Under the pieces are notes generated by a model. It did no database searches. It was not told where the DNA came from and saw nothing but the letters and a program-made list of their open reading frames with translations. From Belliella filtrata (lineage in GTDB: Bacteria > Bacteroidota > Bacteroidia > Cytophagales > Cyclobacteriaceae): 64,000 nucleotides of DNA. Position 1 is the first letter of the stretch, and each line of letters begins with the position of its first letter. The position numbers and the translations under genes are program-made. Of this stretch, positions 17,863 through 28,209 are shown in pieces. Where the stretch lies: positions 1 through 64,000 of the forward strand of contig NZ_JAKZGP010000019.1 in the NCBI RefSeq assembly GCF_022549775.1. The letters run 5' to 3'.

Positions 17863-20487
17863 ATGAAAACGCATTATTACGGCTTCTTCTTATTTTTCTT
17901 GCTGTTTTTTTCAGCCTGTTCCTCTGAAAAGAACACTTTTACCAATAGAATGTATCACAATACCACTTCTAGGTACAATGCTTATTATTTATCCAATTTA
18001 AAGATTCAGGAACTTGAACAGTCCATCAAGAAAAGCCATAAAGAAGATTATAGCCAAGTACTTCCTATTTTTTATCCTATAGATAGTGCAGTGATAGAAG
18101 AAAATGAAGAATTGCTCAAGGAGGCTAGAGCGTTTTCTTCCAAAGCCATAGACTGGCATCGCATTAGTAAATGGGTAGATGATAATTACTTTTTGATAGG
18201 TATGGTGGAGTTTTACAAAGCGGATTTTGATGATGCTATTAATACTTTCAAATATCTAAATGTCAATAGTAAAGATCGTAATTTGAGACATAGGAGCTTG
18301 ATTCAATTGATGAGGATTTTTATTGACCTCAAGCAGCATGATGATGTGGTCTATGTGATTGATTATTTGTCAAAAGAACAGAAGATTAGTTCTGAGAATA
18401 GGTTTTTATTATTTCAGACCCTGGGACATTATTATCATTTACAAGGCGATGTCGAGGGGAAAATCGGAGCACTTGACAGGGCTGCAGGGTATGCAAAGGA
18501 CAAGAAAGAAAAGTCTAGAATAAATTTTATTTTGGCTCAACTTTATCAAGGTGAAGGATTGGACGCTTTGGCTTACAATTTTTACCAAGAATCCCTTAAA
18601 GGTAATCCTCCTTATGAGAGGAGCTTTTATGCACAGTTGTATTCTCAGCAAGTAGCTGAGTTGGACAAGTCAAAAGACATAAAGAAAGTTAGAGCTTACT
18701 ATGATGATTTGTATAAAAACAGTAAAAATAAAGATTTAAGGGATGTAATTCTCTATGAGAAAGCGTTGTTTGAACTCAAGCAAGATGAAAGGGAAGAGGG
18801 AGTCAATCTTTTGAAAAGAGCTGCAAAAGAAGAAGGTAGTAACCCGATCCAGAAAGGTTATATCTATAAAAAGCTTGCAGAAATCAGCTTAGAGGATGAT
18901 AAAAATTATAGAATGGCAAAGTATTATCTAGATAGTGCTTTGATGAGTTTTCGTCCAATAGACCCTGCTTATGATCAGATCAATAGACAGAAAGGAATCT
19001 TAGATGAATACGTTACCCATTTTGAAACGATTACAACAAATGACAGTTTGATTAGCCTTTCCAAGCTCAGCCCTGAGCAGCAGGAGCTAGTTGCACAAAA
19101 CTTCATCAAAGCTGAAGAGGATAGGTTAATTCAATTGGCAGCGGCAAAGGAAAAAGCGAAGAGTAATAATAAAATGTTTGATAATCTTCTTGCTTTTAGT
19201 GGTAGATCATCTGGTTCAGGTGAGAGTTTTTACTTTGATAACCCAGCTGCAATGCAGCAAGGCACAATTGACTTCGCGAGAAACTGGGGCAATAGACCTT
19301 TAGAAGATAACTGGAGACTGAGTTCACAGAGCTTTTCTACTTCCTCTATGAATCAAACAGAAGAAGAACTTGCTTATGAAGAAGAGGAGAATGATGAGGA
19401 AAGCCAGTTTTCCCAAATCCCATCAAAAGAAGAACTCTTAAGTGCCATCCCAAAGTCAGATGAAGATATCAATAGATTGAATGGAGAACTAGAGGTTGCT
19501 TATTTTGAATTAGGGAAATTGCTTTTCTTTGATTTCAAAGAACCAGAGTTTTCTATAGAAAATTTGGAGACACTAATCACAACTTTTCCTAATACCAATA
19601 AAAAGCCAGAAGCCTATTACATCTTGCATTTGGCGCAGAAGGAGCGTGGAGGGAATTTTGAACTTTACAGTCAAAGGTTGAATAGAGAATTTCCAGAATC
19701 TCCTTTTACATATTCTGTCAATAACCCAACCAAGATCTCAGGTAATCAAGCGTATTTAGCATCTTCCAATAATTATAAAAAGGCCTACGAGTTGTATCAA
19801 GCTCGAGACTATACTAAAGCAAGAGGGCTGCTAAGAAATACCCTTGAGGAATATCCTCTTACTAGGAATACAGATAAAATCATGTTACTTGACGTGATGA
19901 TATCTGGAAAGATTGATGACCGAGAGCGATATCAGAGTAGGTTGGAAAACTATATACAAAGCACCGAAGATGCTGACCTTACAAAAATGGCAAGGAATAT
20001 GTTGATTGCTCTCACTGGTGAAATCCCAAAAGAAGAAGCTACTGAAAATCAAGATGAAAATGTTGGTGATGAGAATGAAAGTGTAGCTAAAGATGAATCA
20101 GAGGAAGCTTCGGTATCACCGTACAAAGAAAATCCTAATCAAACTCATATCTTTGTGATTGTGTTGGATGCTGAGAAGGCGAAAGAAGCTAAAGGATTAT
20201 TGGCTGATCTTGAAACTTTTCATAAGGCAAATTTCGCAAATGCTCGTCTGAGAACGGGGAACATGAACCTAAACAGAGAGAATGCTATTTACATAGTGAG
20301 TCCATTTAACAATGGAGAAAAGGCTACCGATTATAGAAAGAAATTCATGGAGGCTTTTGAATATTCTTCACTATCAGAGCAAGATAAAAACAACACTTTA
20401 CTCATTTCAATTGAGAATTTCCAAGAGTTGAATAAGTTGAAAGACATAGAAGAATACAGAAACTTCTACAAAAAAACGTACAAATAA
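17863..20487 (+). CDS. T9SS/gliding TPR lipoprotein PorW/SprE
   Basis: From the ATG at 17863 the product has 874 residues with a lipoprotein signal ending at Cys19 (LLFFSAC). The mature start SSEKNTFTNRMYHNTTSRYN matches the SprE/PorW N-terminus. TPR-like helical repeats cover roughly residues 80-400 and 530-700, with an acidic low-complexity stretch near 490-530 and another near 730-760. SprE/PorW links the outer part of the type IX translocon to the PorKN rings and is needed for secretion and gliding. An in-frame TTG at 17815 would add 16 residues and spoil the lipoprotein signal. PBP1A follows 18 bases later. Confidence 0.88.
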   Translation: MKTHYYGFFLFFLLFFSACSSEKNTFTNRMYHNTTSRYNAYYLSNLKIQELEQSIKKSHKEDYSQVLPIFYPIDSAVIEENEELLKEARAFSSKAIDWHRISKWVDDNYFLIGMVEFYKADFDDAINTFKYLNVNSKDRNLRHRSLIQLMRIFIDLKQHDDVVYVIDYLSKEQKISSENRFLLFQTLGHYYHLQGDVEGKIGALDRAAGYAKDKKEKSRINFILAQLYQGEGLDALAYNFYQESLKGNPPYERSFYAQLYSQQVAELDKSKDIKKVRAYYDDLYKNSKNKDLRDVILYEKALFELKQDEREEGVNLLKRAAKEEGSNPIQKGYIYKKLAEISLEDDKNYRMAKYYLDSALMSFRPIDPAYDQINRQKGILDEYVTHFETITTNDSLISLSKLSPEQQELVAQNFIKAEEDRLIQLAAAKEKAKSNNKMFDNLLAFSGRSSGSGESFYFDNPAAMQQGTIDFARNWGNRPLEDNWRLSSQSFSTSSMNQTEEELAYEEEENDEESQFSQIPSKEELLSAIPKSDEDINRLNGELEVAYFELGKLLFFDFKEPEFSIENLETLITTFPNTNKKPEAYYILHLAQKERGGNFELYSQRLNREFPESPFTYSVNNPTKISGNQAYLASSNNYKKAYELYQARDYTKARGLLRNTLEEYPLTRNTDKIMLLDVMISGKIDDRERYQSRLENYIQSTEDADLTKMARNMLIALTGEIPKEEATENQDENVGDENESVAKDESEEASVSPYKENPNQTHIFVIVLDAEKAKEAKGLLADLETFHKANFANARLRTGNMNLNRENAIYIVSPFNNGEKATDYRKKFMEAFEYSSLSEQDKNNTLLISIENFQELNKLKDIEEYRNFYKKTYK

Positions 20488-20505
20488 TATATCTCAATCA
20501 TAAAA

Positions 20506-22782
20506 ATGACCCAAAAATTAATAAAGTATATCTGGATTATCTTCCTAGCTGGATTTTTTGGTTTTATCATCTTCCTATGGTCCGTAAGTGTAAACTTCCT
20601 TGGATTGTATGGTGAGTTACCTGATTTCAAAGCGTTGGAAAATCCTCAAAGTGAATTAGCTTCTGAGCTTTACTCTTCTGATGGTGTATTGCTTGGTACT
20701 TATTTCAGAGAAAATAGGAGCCCAGTCACTTACAATGACCTTTCCCCAAATGTTGTCAATGCATTGATAGCTACTGAAGATATTCGATTCAAAGAGCACT
20801 CTGGGATTGATTTTCAAAGTATGGGAAGGGTGCTGTTCAAATCCTTGATTCTTCGCCAAGGTGCTGGAGGTGGGAGTACTTTGTCTCAACAGACGGCAAA
20901 AAACCTTTTTAAGACTAGAAATCAAGAATCTCAAGGATTGTTGAGTAGGATACCTGGTCTTCGCATGCTTATTATAAAAACCAAGGAATGGATAGTAGCA
21001 GCGAAGCTTGAGAAAGCTTACACCAAAAACGAGATCTTGACATTATACTTGAATACTTCTGAGTTTGGAAGTAATGCATATGGTATCAAAACAGCGGCAA
21101 AAACCTTTTTTGATAAGACCCCGAATGATTTGAATGTGCAAGAATCAGCAGTTTTGGTTGGTTTATTCAAAGCCCCAACATACTATAGTCCAGTCTTCAA
21201 TCCAGAGAATTCACTAAGAAGACGAAATACAGTACTTGCCCAAATGTATAAGTATGACTACTTATCAAAAACCGAATTAGATTCATTAAAGGCTTTGCCT
21301 ATAGAGCTCGACTATAGGGTTCAAAGTCACAATCAAGGTCAGGCGCAATACTTCAGGGAAGTTATCAAAGAGGACTTGATAAAATGGACAAAAGAGAACC
21401 TAAAAACAGATGGAACGAGCTATGACCTCTACGGTGATGGTCTAAAAGTATTTACCACAATAGACAGCCGTATGCAGCGCTTTGCAGAGGAAGCTGTAGA
21501 TGAGCATATGAGAGATCTTCAGAAGCGTTTTGAGCAAGAAATGGGGAGCAGAGATCCATGGATAGATTCTAATGGTAGGGTGATTCCTAATTTTCTAGAA
21601 ACTCAAGTAAAAAGGACAGAGGCTTATCGCAATCTGGTCAAAAGGTATGGTAACAATGCTGACTCTATTGACATCAAGCTAAACGAGAAAAAGAAAATGA
21701 GGGTATTTTCTTGGGACAAAGGAGAGATCGATACGTTGTTTAGCACTATGGATTCTTTGAGGTATTATAAAAAGCATCTTCAGACGGGTTTTGTATCGAT
21801 GGATCCTATGACTGGACATGTCAAAGCTTGGGTTGGTGGTGTAAATCAAAAATATTTCAAATACGATCACGTCAAGAAAGGTAAAAGACAGCCAGGGTCT
21901 ACATTTAAGCCCTTTGTGTATGCTGCTGCCATAGAAAATGGCTACAGCCCTTGTTATACCGTAATAGATCAGCCAGTAGAAATCAATATCCCTGGTCAGC
22001 CTACTTGGAGTCCAAAAAATGCAAATAGCAAGTTTTCTTATGAAAAAATGACCATTAGAAAAGCTATGGGACAATCTATAAATTCCGTGACTGCCTATAT
22101 GATGAAAAAGTTGAGCCCCAAAGTAGTAGTCGAAACTGCAAAAAGGTTAGGCATCACGAGTGAACTAGAGGAAGTTCCTGCCTTGGCACTTGGTACTACA
22201 GATGTGACTATCTATGAAATGGTAGGTGCATTTGGTACTTTTGTCAACAAAGGTGAGCACATTACTCCTTTCTATATTGATAGAATAGAGGATAAGAATG
22301 GGAACTTATTGTATCAGTTTACCCCAAAGAAAAGACCTGCTATCTCAGAGGAGCATGCTTATTTGATGGTGTATATGCTTAGAGGTGGATTTGAAGAAGG
22401 TGGGGGTACCTCTCAAGGTGTTCCCTACGCACTAAGAGATGGAGGGAATGAACTTGGAGGAAAGACTGGGACTACACAGAATGCTTCTGATGGCTGGTAT
22501 ATGGGGATTAGCAAGGATTTAGTGTCAGGTGTATGGGTAGGTGGAGATGATAGGGCTATTCACTTTAGGAATTGGGCCAACGGGCAAGGTGGCCGAACAG
22601 CACGGCCGATTTGGGTCAAGTTTATGGAAAAAGTTTATGCAGATCCATCTTTAGGGATTACTAAAGGGCCTTTTCCAAGGCCTGAAAGGCCACTAAGCAT
22701 AGAGATAAATTGTGATGAGTATGAAACACAGAGTAATAGATACAGTGACTTTGATTATGATGCAAGAAGAAATGATTTTTAG
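20506..22782 (+). CDS. Penicillin-binding protein 1A (bifunctional GT51/transpeptidase)
   Basis: The 758-residue class A PBP has an N-terminal membrane helix (about 8-29). The GT51 glycosyltransferase domain shows ATEDIRFKEHSGID with its catalytic Glu, GGSTLSQQTAKNLF, and a KxxILxxYLN-like KNEILTLYLNTSEFG. The transpeptidase domain shows the SxxK serine in RQPGSTFKPFVYAA, SxN in GQSINSVT, and KTGTTQNASDGWY. It polymerises and cross-links peptidoglycan. It directly follows porW/sprE and may be co-transcribed. An 11-bp stem-loop lies 90 bases after the stop. Confidence 0.96.
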   Translation: MTQKLIKYIWIIFLAGFFGFIIFLWSVSVNFLGLYGELPDFKALENPQSELASELYSSDGVLLGTYFRENRSPVTYNDLSPNVVNALIATEDIRFKEHSGIDFQSMGRVLFKSLILRQGAGGGSTLSQQTAKNLFKTRNQESQGLLSRIPGLRMLIIKTKEWIVAAKLEKAYTKNEILTLYLNTSEFGSNAYGIKTAAKTFFDKTPNDLNVQESAVLVGLFKAPTYYSPVFNPENSLRRRNTVLAQMYKYDYLSKTELDSLKALPIELDYRVQSHNQGQAQYFREVIKEDLIKWTKENLKTDGTSYDLYGDGLKVFTTIDSRMQRFAEEAVDEHMRDLQKRFEQEMGSRDPWIDSNGRVIPNFLETQVKRTEAYRNLVKRYGNNADSIDIKLNEKKKMRVFSWDKGEIDTLFSTMDSLRYYKKHLQTGFVSMDPMTGHVKAWVGGVNQKYFKYDHVKKGKRQPGSTFKPFVYAAAIENGYSPCYTVIDQPVEINIPGQPTWSPKNANSKFSYEKMTIRKAMGQSINSVTAYMMKKLSPKVVVETAKRLGITSELEEVPALALGTTDVTIYEMVGAFGTFVNKGEHITPFYIDRIEDKNGNLLYQFTPKKRPAISEEHAYLMVYMLRGGFEEGGGTSQGVPYALRDGGNELGGKTGTTQNASDGWYMGISKDLVSGVWVGGDDRAIHFRNWANGQGGRTARPIWVKFMEKVYADPSLGITKGPFPRPERPLSIEINCDEYETQSNRYSDFDYDARRNDF

Positions 22783-22871
22783 TAAATTAATCTTTAGTCT
22801 TTTGAAATCAAATTTTAGTATGTATACCGTTAAGTTAAAGAAATTCTAATTTGACGAGTTACAGATGTTTT

Positions 22872-22912
22872 AATCCCTGCTACTTCATTTCAAAAATGAG
22901 CTAGCAGGGATT
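22872..22912 (+). terminator. Stem-loop downstream of the PBP1A gene
   Basis: AATCCCTGCTA at 22872-22882 pairs perfectly with TAGCAGGGATT at 22902-22912, and the inner CATTT/AAATG can extend it. Only a short T-rich tail (TTCTTATTG) follows, so it is a moderate terminator candidate. The rest of 22783-23050 shows nothing coding. Confidence 0.6.
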
Positions 22913-23050
22913 CTTATTGTATCAGGTGTTTATTAAGGATTCAACCCTAGTTGGTGATTTTTCTGTCAATAGTCTTCTTTTCCTAAAATCTAGATAATCC
23001 TTAGCCAAATTTACAATCTTCATGATCTCATTTTTTATATTTGTAAGTAC

Positions 23051-24856
23051 ATGGAAGCATCCTTTTATTCACCAGAAACTTATTCACAATTGCCAGACGC
23101 CCCAGGTGTCTACAAATACTACAATGAAGATCAAGAATTAATTTATGTAGGTAAGGCAAAGAGTCTCAAGAAGCGTGTGGCTAGCTATTTTGTCAAGAAT
23201 TCTGGTGTCAATTATAAGACTAGACGAATGGTAAAGGAGATTCGAAAGATTGAGATTACCCTGGTCAACTCTGAGCTTGATGCACTACTTTTGGAAAACA
23301 ACCTCATTAAAAAAGCTCACCCAAAGTATAATATTCTCCTTCGTGATGATAAAACATATCCATACTTATTGTTGACCCATGAGAATTTTCCTAGGATTTT
23401 TCCTACTAGAAAGATGATCAAGGGTAGAGGGACTTATTTTGGACCCTTCGCGAGTGTCAAGGCAATGAACAATGTTTTGGATCTTATCCGTAATCTTTTC
23501 ACTATTCGTACCTGCAAACTAGATCTAAGCCCCTACAAAATAGCAGAGCAGAAATATAAAGTTTGTTTAGAGTTCCATATAGGAAATTGTCTTGGCCCTT
23601 GCGAGGGACTGCAAGGAGAGCCTGCATATCTGCGTGATATTGAACAAGCGAAACAAATATTGAAAGGAAATTTGGGAATACCCAAAGGCTTTTTTAAAAC
23701 CAGGATGCAAGAGGCAGCAGAGCGTTACGAATTTGAGTTGGCTCAGCGGTTTAAGGATAAATATGATCTATTAGAGAAGTATCAGGCCAAATCGATGGTA
23801 GTGAATCCAAGTATCAAGGACCTTGATGTATTCACGATTGTGACAGATGAAAAGCTTGCCTTTGTAAATTATCTTAAAATCAAGAATGGCAGTATTCATC
23901 TTACCAAAACAGTTGAGCTTAAAAAGCGTCTGGATGAGTCGGAAGAAGAGATGCTCATTACCGCTATTATAAGACTTAGGGATCAATTTCAAAGTGAGTC
24001 GCCAGAGATACTGATCAATCTTGAGCTAGAAGAGGAAATCGAAGGTTTGAATATAGCAACCCCTAAAATCGGTGACAAAAAGCACCTGATAGATCTCTCA
24101 TTGAAAAACGCCAAATTCTATAAAAAGGAAAAAGCATTGGCACTAGGTGAAGTGCAAGATAAAAAGTCAAGGGTTCTCAAGCAGCTTCAAGCAGACCTTT
24201 CTTTGCAAGAGCTTCCAGATCATATCGAATGCTTTGATAACTCTAATATCCAAGGGACACATCCAGTGGCGTCAATGGTTTGTTTTCTAAATGGTAAACC
24301 AGCAGTAAAAGAGTATAGACACTACCATATTAAAACCGTAGAAGGGCCCAATGACTTTGCGTCAATGACCGAAGTAGTAGGAAGGCGCTATAAACGGATA
24401 TTAGAAGAAAATAAGCCTCTTCCTAAGCTGATCGTGATCGATGGTGGTAAGGGGCAATTGTCGTCTGCTGTAGAAGCTTTAAAAGAAATTGGGATTTATG
24501 GAAAAGTACCGATCATAGGTATTGCTAAGCGACTTGAAGAAATCTATTTCCCAGAGGACTCTTATCCAATTCACATCGATAAGAAATCTGAAGCGCTTAG
24601 ACTTTTACAAAGGGTCAGAGATGAAGCACATAGGTTTGCGATTACTTTTCACCGAGACATCAGAAGCAAAAATGCTATCGGTACTCAATTGACGGCCATA
24701 GAAGGTATCGGAAACGAAACAGCGGACAAGCTTTTGAAACATTTTAAGTCTGTTAAGAAAATCCAACAGGCCAGACTAGAAGACATTGAAGTCGTAGTTG
24801 GTAAGCATAGAGCAGAAAAAGTATATCAAGCTTTAAATGAAAAAAGCAGCGATTGA
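23051..24856 (+). CDS. uvrC: Excinuclease ABC subunit C
   Basis: The 601-residue UvrC nicks DNA on both sides of a lesion in nucleotide excision repair. The GIY-YIG nuclease domain is at residues 10-90 (PGVYKYYNEDQELIYVGKA...SLKKRV). A cysteine-bearing segment follows (CLEFHIGNCLGPCEG), then a UVR motif near 200-235. The RNase H-like C-terminal nuclease shows IECFDNSNIQG and LIVIDGGKGQLSSA, and tandem helix-hairpin-helix motifs lie at the end (TAIEGIGNETADKLLKHF). All are intact. A TATATTTG element just before the start (23036-23043) resembles a -7 promoter box. The terminator stem begins inside the last codons. Confidence 0.97.
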   Translation: MEASFYSPETYSQLPDAPGVYKYYNEDQELIYVGKAKSLKKRVASYFVKNSGVNYKTRRMVKEIRKIEITLVNSELDALLLENNLIKKAHPKYNILLRDDKTYPYLLLTHENFPRIFPTRKMIKGRGTYFGPFASVKAMNNVLDLIRNLFTIRTCKLDLSPYKIAEQKYKVCLEFHIGNCLGPCEGLQGEPAYLRDIEQAKQILKGNLGIPKGFFKTRMQEAAERYEFELAQRFKDKYDLLEKYQAKSMVVNPSIKDLDVFTIVTDEKLAFVNYLKIKNGSIHLTKTVELKKRLDESEEEMLITAIIRLRDQFQSESPEILINLELEEEIEGLNIATPKIGDKKHLIDLSLKNAKFYKKEKALALGEVQDKKSRVLKQLQADLSLQELPDHIECFDNSNIQGTHPVASMVCFLNGKPAVKEYRHYHIKTVEGPNDFASMTEVVGRRYKRILEENKPLPKLIVIDGGKGQLSSAVEALKEIGIYGKVPIIGIAKRLEEIYFPEDSYPIHIDKKSEALRLLQRVRDEAHRFAITFHRDIRSKNAIGTQLTAIEGIGNETADKLLKHFKSVKKIQQARLEDIEVVVGKHRAEKVYQALNEKSSD

Positions 24857-24880
24857 ATTATCAACCGCTGCTTTTTTTTT
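24841..24880. terminator. Terminator shared by convergent uvrC and gldN
   Basis: AAAAAGCAGCG at 24841-24851 pairs with CGCTGCTTTTT at 24866-24876, followed by T to 24880. The stem overlaps the uvrC stop region and abuts the gldN stop on the other strand; the A-run serves the minus direction. Confidence 0.9.
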
Positions 24881-25691
24881 ACCACTCCCAAAGGGCATTT
24901 TCCCAATCGAGTAGTTTGTATTCAAATTCTAAAGCATCTAAGAAAGCTTGAAGTTCTGGATTCGGATGATTTAGATCAACCATATCTACAATAAGCGCAT
25001 TGTCTTTATTTGCATATTTTCTTACCACAGACCTGAATAACCTCAAGTCAAATGCTTGATCATATCCTAAATCTTTTGAGGCGTTTTGAAAATTGATCCA
25101 TTTAGCCTCCGGATGATCTTGGAAGTGATTGTAGAAGTCTTTGAATCTGATAAATGCTACAGTTTTCTGACCTGCATTGGCGTTGGTTTCTGAAGGCATT
25201 ACGATTTCTAAGTATTTTATATCAAACTTGGTTTGAGAATGATGCTTGTCAAATAAGAAATCCTCTCTAAAATCCAAGTAGTATAGGTTCTTCATGAAAA
25301 TACTATCACCATTTGCCGCCATCCAAAATTTGTTTTGGAATTCTGCGATGGACAATGGCTTTTTGAACTCCTCATCCTCAAAAACCTCAAGTGCATTCTC
25401 TTCAACTATAGCTTTGTAGATATTTGCCATGATTCCATTGGACTTGGAATCACCTGCTCCATATAGAGGTTGGTTGAACTTCTCTCTTAAGTCTATTCTT
25501 CTCCAGACAGCAATCTGATACATTTTATCATCTTCTCTAATCGGTCTGATGGAGTATACTGTATCCTGCTTGAACTGCCTATCACCAGTTCCAGATGGAT
25601 TCATGCTCGTGGGCACTTGTGCCATCACTTCGACTTGCGTGAACAAGCCTAAAAGCATAAATAGTCCTAATAATTTAGCATGCTTTTTCAT
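24879..25691 (-). CDS. gldN: Type IX secretion/gliding protein GldN (PorN)
   Basis: The 270-residue exported protein has a signal peptide (about residues 1-24). The body includes SIRPIREDDKMYQIAVWRRIDLREKFNQP, the family opening in which an I/V-WR-x-I-D-L-x-E-K-x-N segment is characteristic. GldN/PorN binds the GldK/PorK lipoprotein ring beneath the outer membrane and contacts GldM. It is the last gene of the gldKLMN set, 30 bases after gldM. Confidence 0.93.
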   Translation of the reverse strand: MKKHAKLLGLFMLLGLFTQVEVMAQVPTSMNPSGTGDRQFKQDTVYSIRPIREDDKMYQIAVWRRIDLREKFNQPLYGAGDSKSNGIMANIYKAIVEENALEVFEDEEFKKPLSIAEFQNKFWMAANGDSIFMKNLYYLDFREDFLFDKHHSQTKFDIKYLEIVMPSETNANAGQKTVAFIRFKDFYNHFQDHPEAKWINFQNASKDLGYDQAFDLRLFRSVVRKYANKDNALIVDMVDLNHPNPELQAFLDALEFEYKLLDWENALWEW

Positions 25692-25721
25692 ATGCTTACA
25701 ATTTAGCGCCTAAGCGCATGA

Positions 25722-27320
25722 TTACTTGATTGCTATCCTTATGATTTGTGGAGATGACATTGGCATCTTCACTTTTCTTCCTTGGAAATTTGTTCTAGTC
25801 ACTTCTGTCACCCTGACGATGAGTTGGTCTCCACCCCTGGCTTGTTCTGCTAGATTTCTTATACCTACCGTCTCACCAGCTATGTTTACAGATCCTCTAG
25901 GAACTTCACTTCTTACCAAGGTCACTTCACCACCAGTCACTTCGAATTTAGCATCTCTCGCCATTGTTCTAGCAAACGTTGGCTCTGCTTCTGCTCTGAT
26001 TAAGATACTTTGTATAGGTGCTATTCCTTGACTCAAGTCAATAGGCCCTGAACTTGTCGCAGGAACGATGGTAGGCATAGGTACTGGCTTGATATCATAG
26101 GATACATCACCGATTTTATTTCCACCACTTGTCACACCGATTACAGTTTTACCTGATGAACCAGGGATAATTGTCACTTGTCCAGGTTTTGTACCTTGGA
26201 TAGCTTGACCATTTTGAACGGCAAATGTCGGTGCATAGCTATTACCCAATGCGGGTACATCTATCATCAGGTCATTAGCACAATCTGCATATAGCTGATT
26301 GACAACTTCTGACGTTACTCTAATTACAGGTTGTGCTACAAAGTATTCATACTCTATAGGAAGTATCTGATCTTCTCCACCTACATTGGTAATGATTTCC
26401 CCTTTAAGCACTCTGCGTGACAATCCTCTATCATCGTATTGACCAGGAGTAGCAGTAAATTCAATTTTACCAAATCCTTCTGCTACTGGTACATCTTTGC
26501 CATCTAGCAACATGCGAGGAGCATCTGCTGATGAGCTGGAAGCGATAAACATGTCAGCTTCAAACTTTGTCCCAGCGGCTACTACATTAGAAAGCGCAGA
26601 AATTCTTGCCTGTACGATATCAGCTTTGTAAAAGAACGATCCAATGGTGTTGGTAATTGCACTTAGTGCTTCACTTTCTACATTGAGAACTTCATTTTGA
26701 AATTGTGATATCAATGTCAAAACTGCACCTATTGGTGATTTGACGAAAGTCAAATTTACAAAATCTTTGGACCTTACATCAGGATCATTTTTGAAGAGAT
26801 CGATCTCACTAGCGTCTTTAGCAATTGGCTGAAAACTTATATCTATACCAACTTCTCTCAACAATGCAGATACTTCTTCTGGGTATTTATTGAGCGCGTC
26901 CTGCATCTCATAACCCTTTCTGTTGTTGTTAAATATATTTCCTGGGATGTCCACATTTTTCAATGCTGAAGTTTTGAATTGTCCCTGATCATCTTTTGCG
27001 TTTGATTGCGTGATCAATTCTTGCTTCATAGATTCCAAGTAAGTGAATATCTCAGATGACTTCTTTCTGATCTCCTGAGCTACTTTAACTTTTGGAACAT
27101 CTTTTTCATTGTTACCTTGCTGTTCTACTGTCCCAGCGATAGACTGTACAGCAAACTCATTTTTTTGGATGTAATTTCTTGAGGTTCTCTCCAAACCATC
27201 ATTGATCAATACAAACTTCTGTAGGATTTGATTAGATACCTGTAGTGCCAACAATGCAGTCAACACGAGATACATCATCCCGATCATCCGCTGTCTAGGT
27301 GTCTCTTTGCCTCCGGCCAT
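25722..27320 (-). CDS. gldM: Type IX secretion/gliding motor protein GldM (PorM)
   Basis: The 532-residue protein begins MAGGKETPRQRMIGMMYLV, with one membrane helix at about 13-30 and the rest periplasmic. The extended N-terminal helical domain (about 35-225) is followed by beta domains with Gly/Pro-rich strands. GldM pairs with GldL as the proton-driven motor that energises type IX secretion and gliding and reaches the outer-membrane ring through its C-terminal domains. It lies 43 bases after gldL. Length and N-terminus match the family. Confidence 0.95.
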   Translation of the reverse strand: MAGGKETPRQRMIGMMYLVLTALLALQVSNQILQKFVLINDGLERTSRNYIQKNEFAVQSIAGTVEQQGNNEKDVPKVKVAQEIRKKSSEIFTYLESMKQELITQSNAKDDQGQFKTSALKNVDIPGNIFNNNRKGYEMQDALNKYPEEVSALLREVGIDISFQPIAKDASEIDLFKNDPDVRSKDFVNLTFVKSPIGAVLTLISQFQNEVLNVESEALSAITNTIGSFFYKADIVQARISALSNVVAAGTKFEADMFIASSSSADAPRMLLDGKDVPVAEGFGKIEFTATPGQYDDRGLSRRVLKGEIITNVGGEDQILPIEYEYFVAQPVIRVTSEVVNQLYADCANDLMIDVPALGNSYAPTFAVQNGQAIQGTKPGQVTIIPGSSGKTVIGVTSGGNKIGDVSYDIKPVPMPTIVPATSSGPIDLSQGIAPIQSILIRAEAEPTFARTMARDAKFEVTGGEVTLVRSEVPRGSVNIAGETVGIRNLAEQARGGDQLIVRVTEVTRTNFQGRKVKMPMSSPQIIRIAIK

Positions 27321-27363
27321 ATTATTTTTCTAAAAGATTAAACATTTTTATTCAAAACGGGGC

Positions 27364-28167
27364 TTAACCTTTCATGGCTGATAGCATACCACCATAGATT
27401 TTGTTTAGTGAACTTACGTTCGAGTTAAGTTTTGCCAACTCATTTTTAAAGGCTTCGGTTTCTTTCCCAGCTTCATTAAGACCTTCTAATGCCGAGGTCA
27501 TATTTGCATAGAATTTGTTCAATGTCTTTACGTGAGAGTTTGCATCTTGTAATTCCATCTCGTACACATTGTTTAGTGCAGCAAGGTTTTTGGTAACTGT
27601 GACTACTTGAGCGTGGTATTCTTTTGCATCAGTTGAAGCATTTGACATTTCGGTCAGTGCAGCAGCAGTTTTACCATATGATTGGTTGATATCTACTAAC
27701 GTCTTTGAAGCTGACTTCACGTTTTCTGCATATTCGTTGGTAGCAACAGCAGCGTCTGACAACTTCCCCATTTTTTCTGCTGAGCTTGCTAAATTTTGCA
27801 TCCCTTTCCCTAGACTTTCTATCAATTCTGGTCCAATTTTAGCCTTTTCAAGCATTTCATCAAGCTGTTGTGTAGCGCTTGGTCCAGTAGCTACTCTGGC
27901 TGCTGGTCTTCTTTCTACTGGCTCGGCTCCGGCTAATTCTGGATATACTTTGGACCAATCTAATTCTTCATGCTGAGGCTCAAAAGCTGATAAGAAAAAT
28001 ATAGCTGCCTCCGTAGAAAGCCCAACTCCAATCATCAAACTGGCAAATGGCCAATCTAAGATTTTGAACATTGCTCCCAAGATTACTACTGCTGCACCTA
28101 TACCATAGATTTTTGGCATGATTGTGCCATAAAACTTATACTTGAATGATTGTTTGTTCTTTTCCAT
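27364..28167 (-). CDS. gldL: Type IX secretion/gliding motor protein GldL (PorL)
   Basis: The 267-residue inner-membrane protein has two helices (about 18-35 and 41-62) and a long cytoplasmic coiled coil to residue 267. The proton-conducting carboxylate expected in the second helix is Glu53 in GVGLSTEAAIFFLSAFEP. GldL forms the pentameric stator around two GldM helices. The linker contains a conserved-looking EELDWSKVYPEL. It lies 42 bases after gldK. Confidence 0.95.
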   Translation of the reverse strand: MEKNKQSFKYKFYGTIMPKIYGIGAAVVILGAMFKILDWPFASLMIGVGLSTEAAIFFLSAFEPQHEELDWSKVYPELAGAEPVERRPAARVATGPSATQQLDEMLEKAKIGPELIESLGKGMQNLASSAEKMGKLSDAAVATNEYAENVKSASKTLVDINQSYGKTAAALTEMSNASTDAKEYHAQVVTVTKNLAALNNVYEMELQDANSHVKTLNKFYANMTSALEGLNEAGKETEAFKNELAKLNSNVSSLNKIYGGMLSAMKG

Positions 28168-28209
28168 TTTTGTTAAAAGTGAAATGTAAGGGATTAAGTT
28201 TTAGCTGTT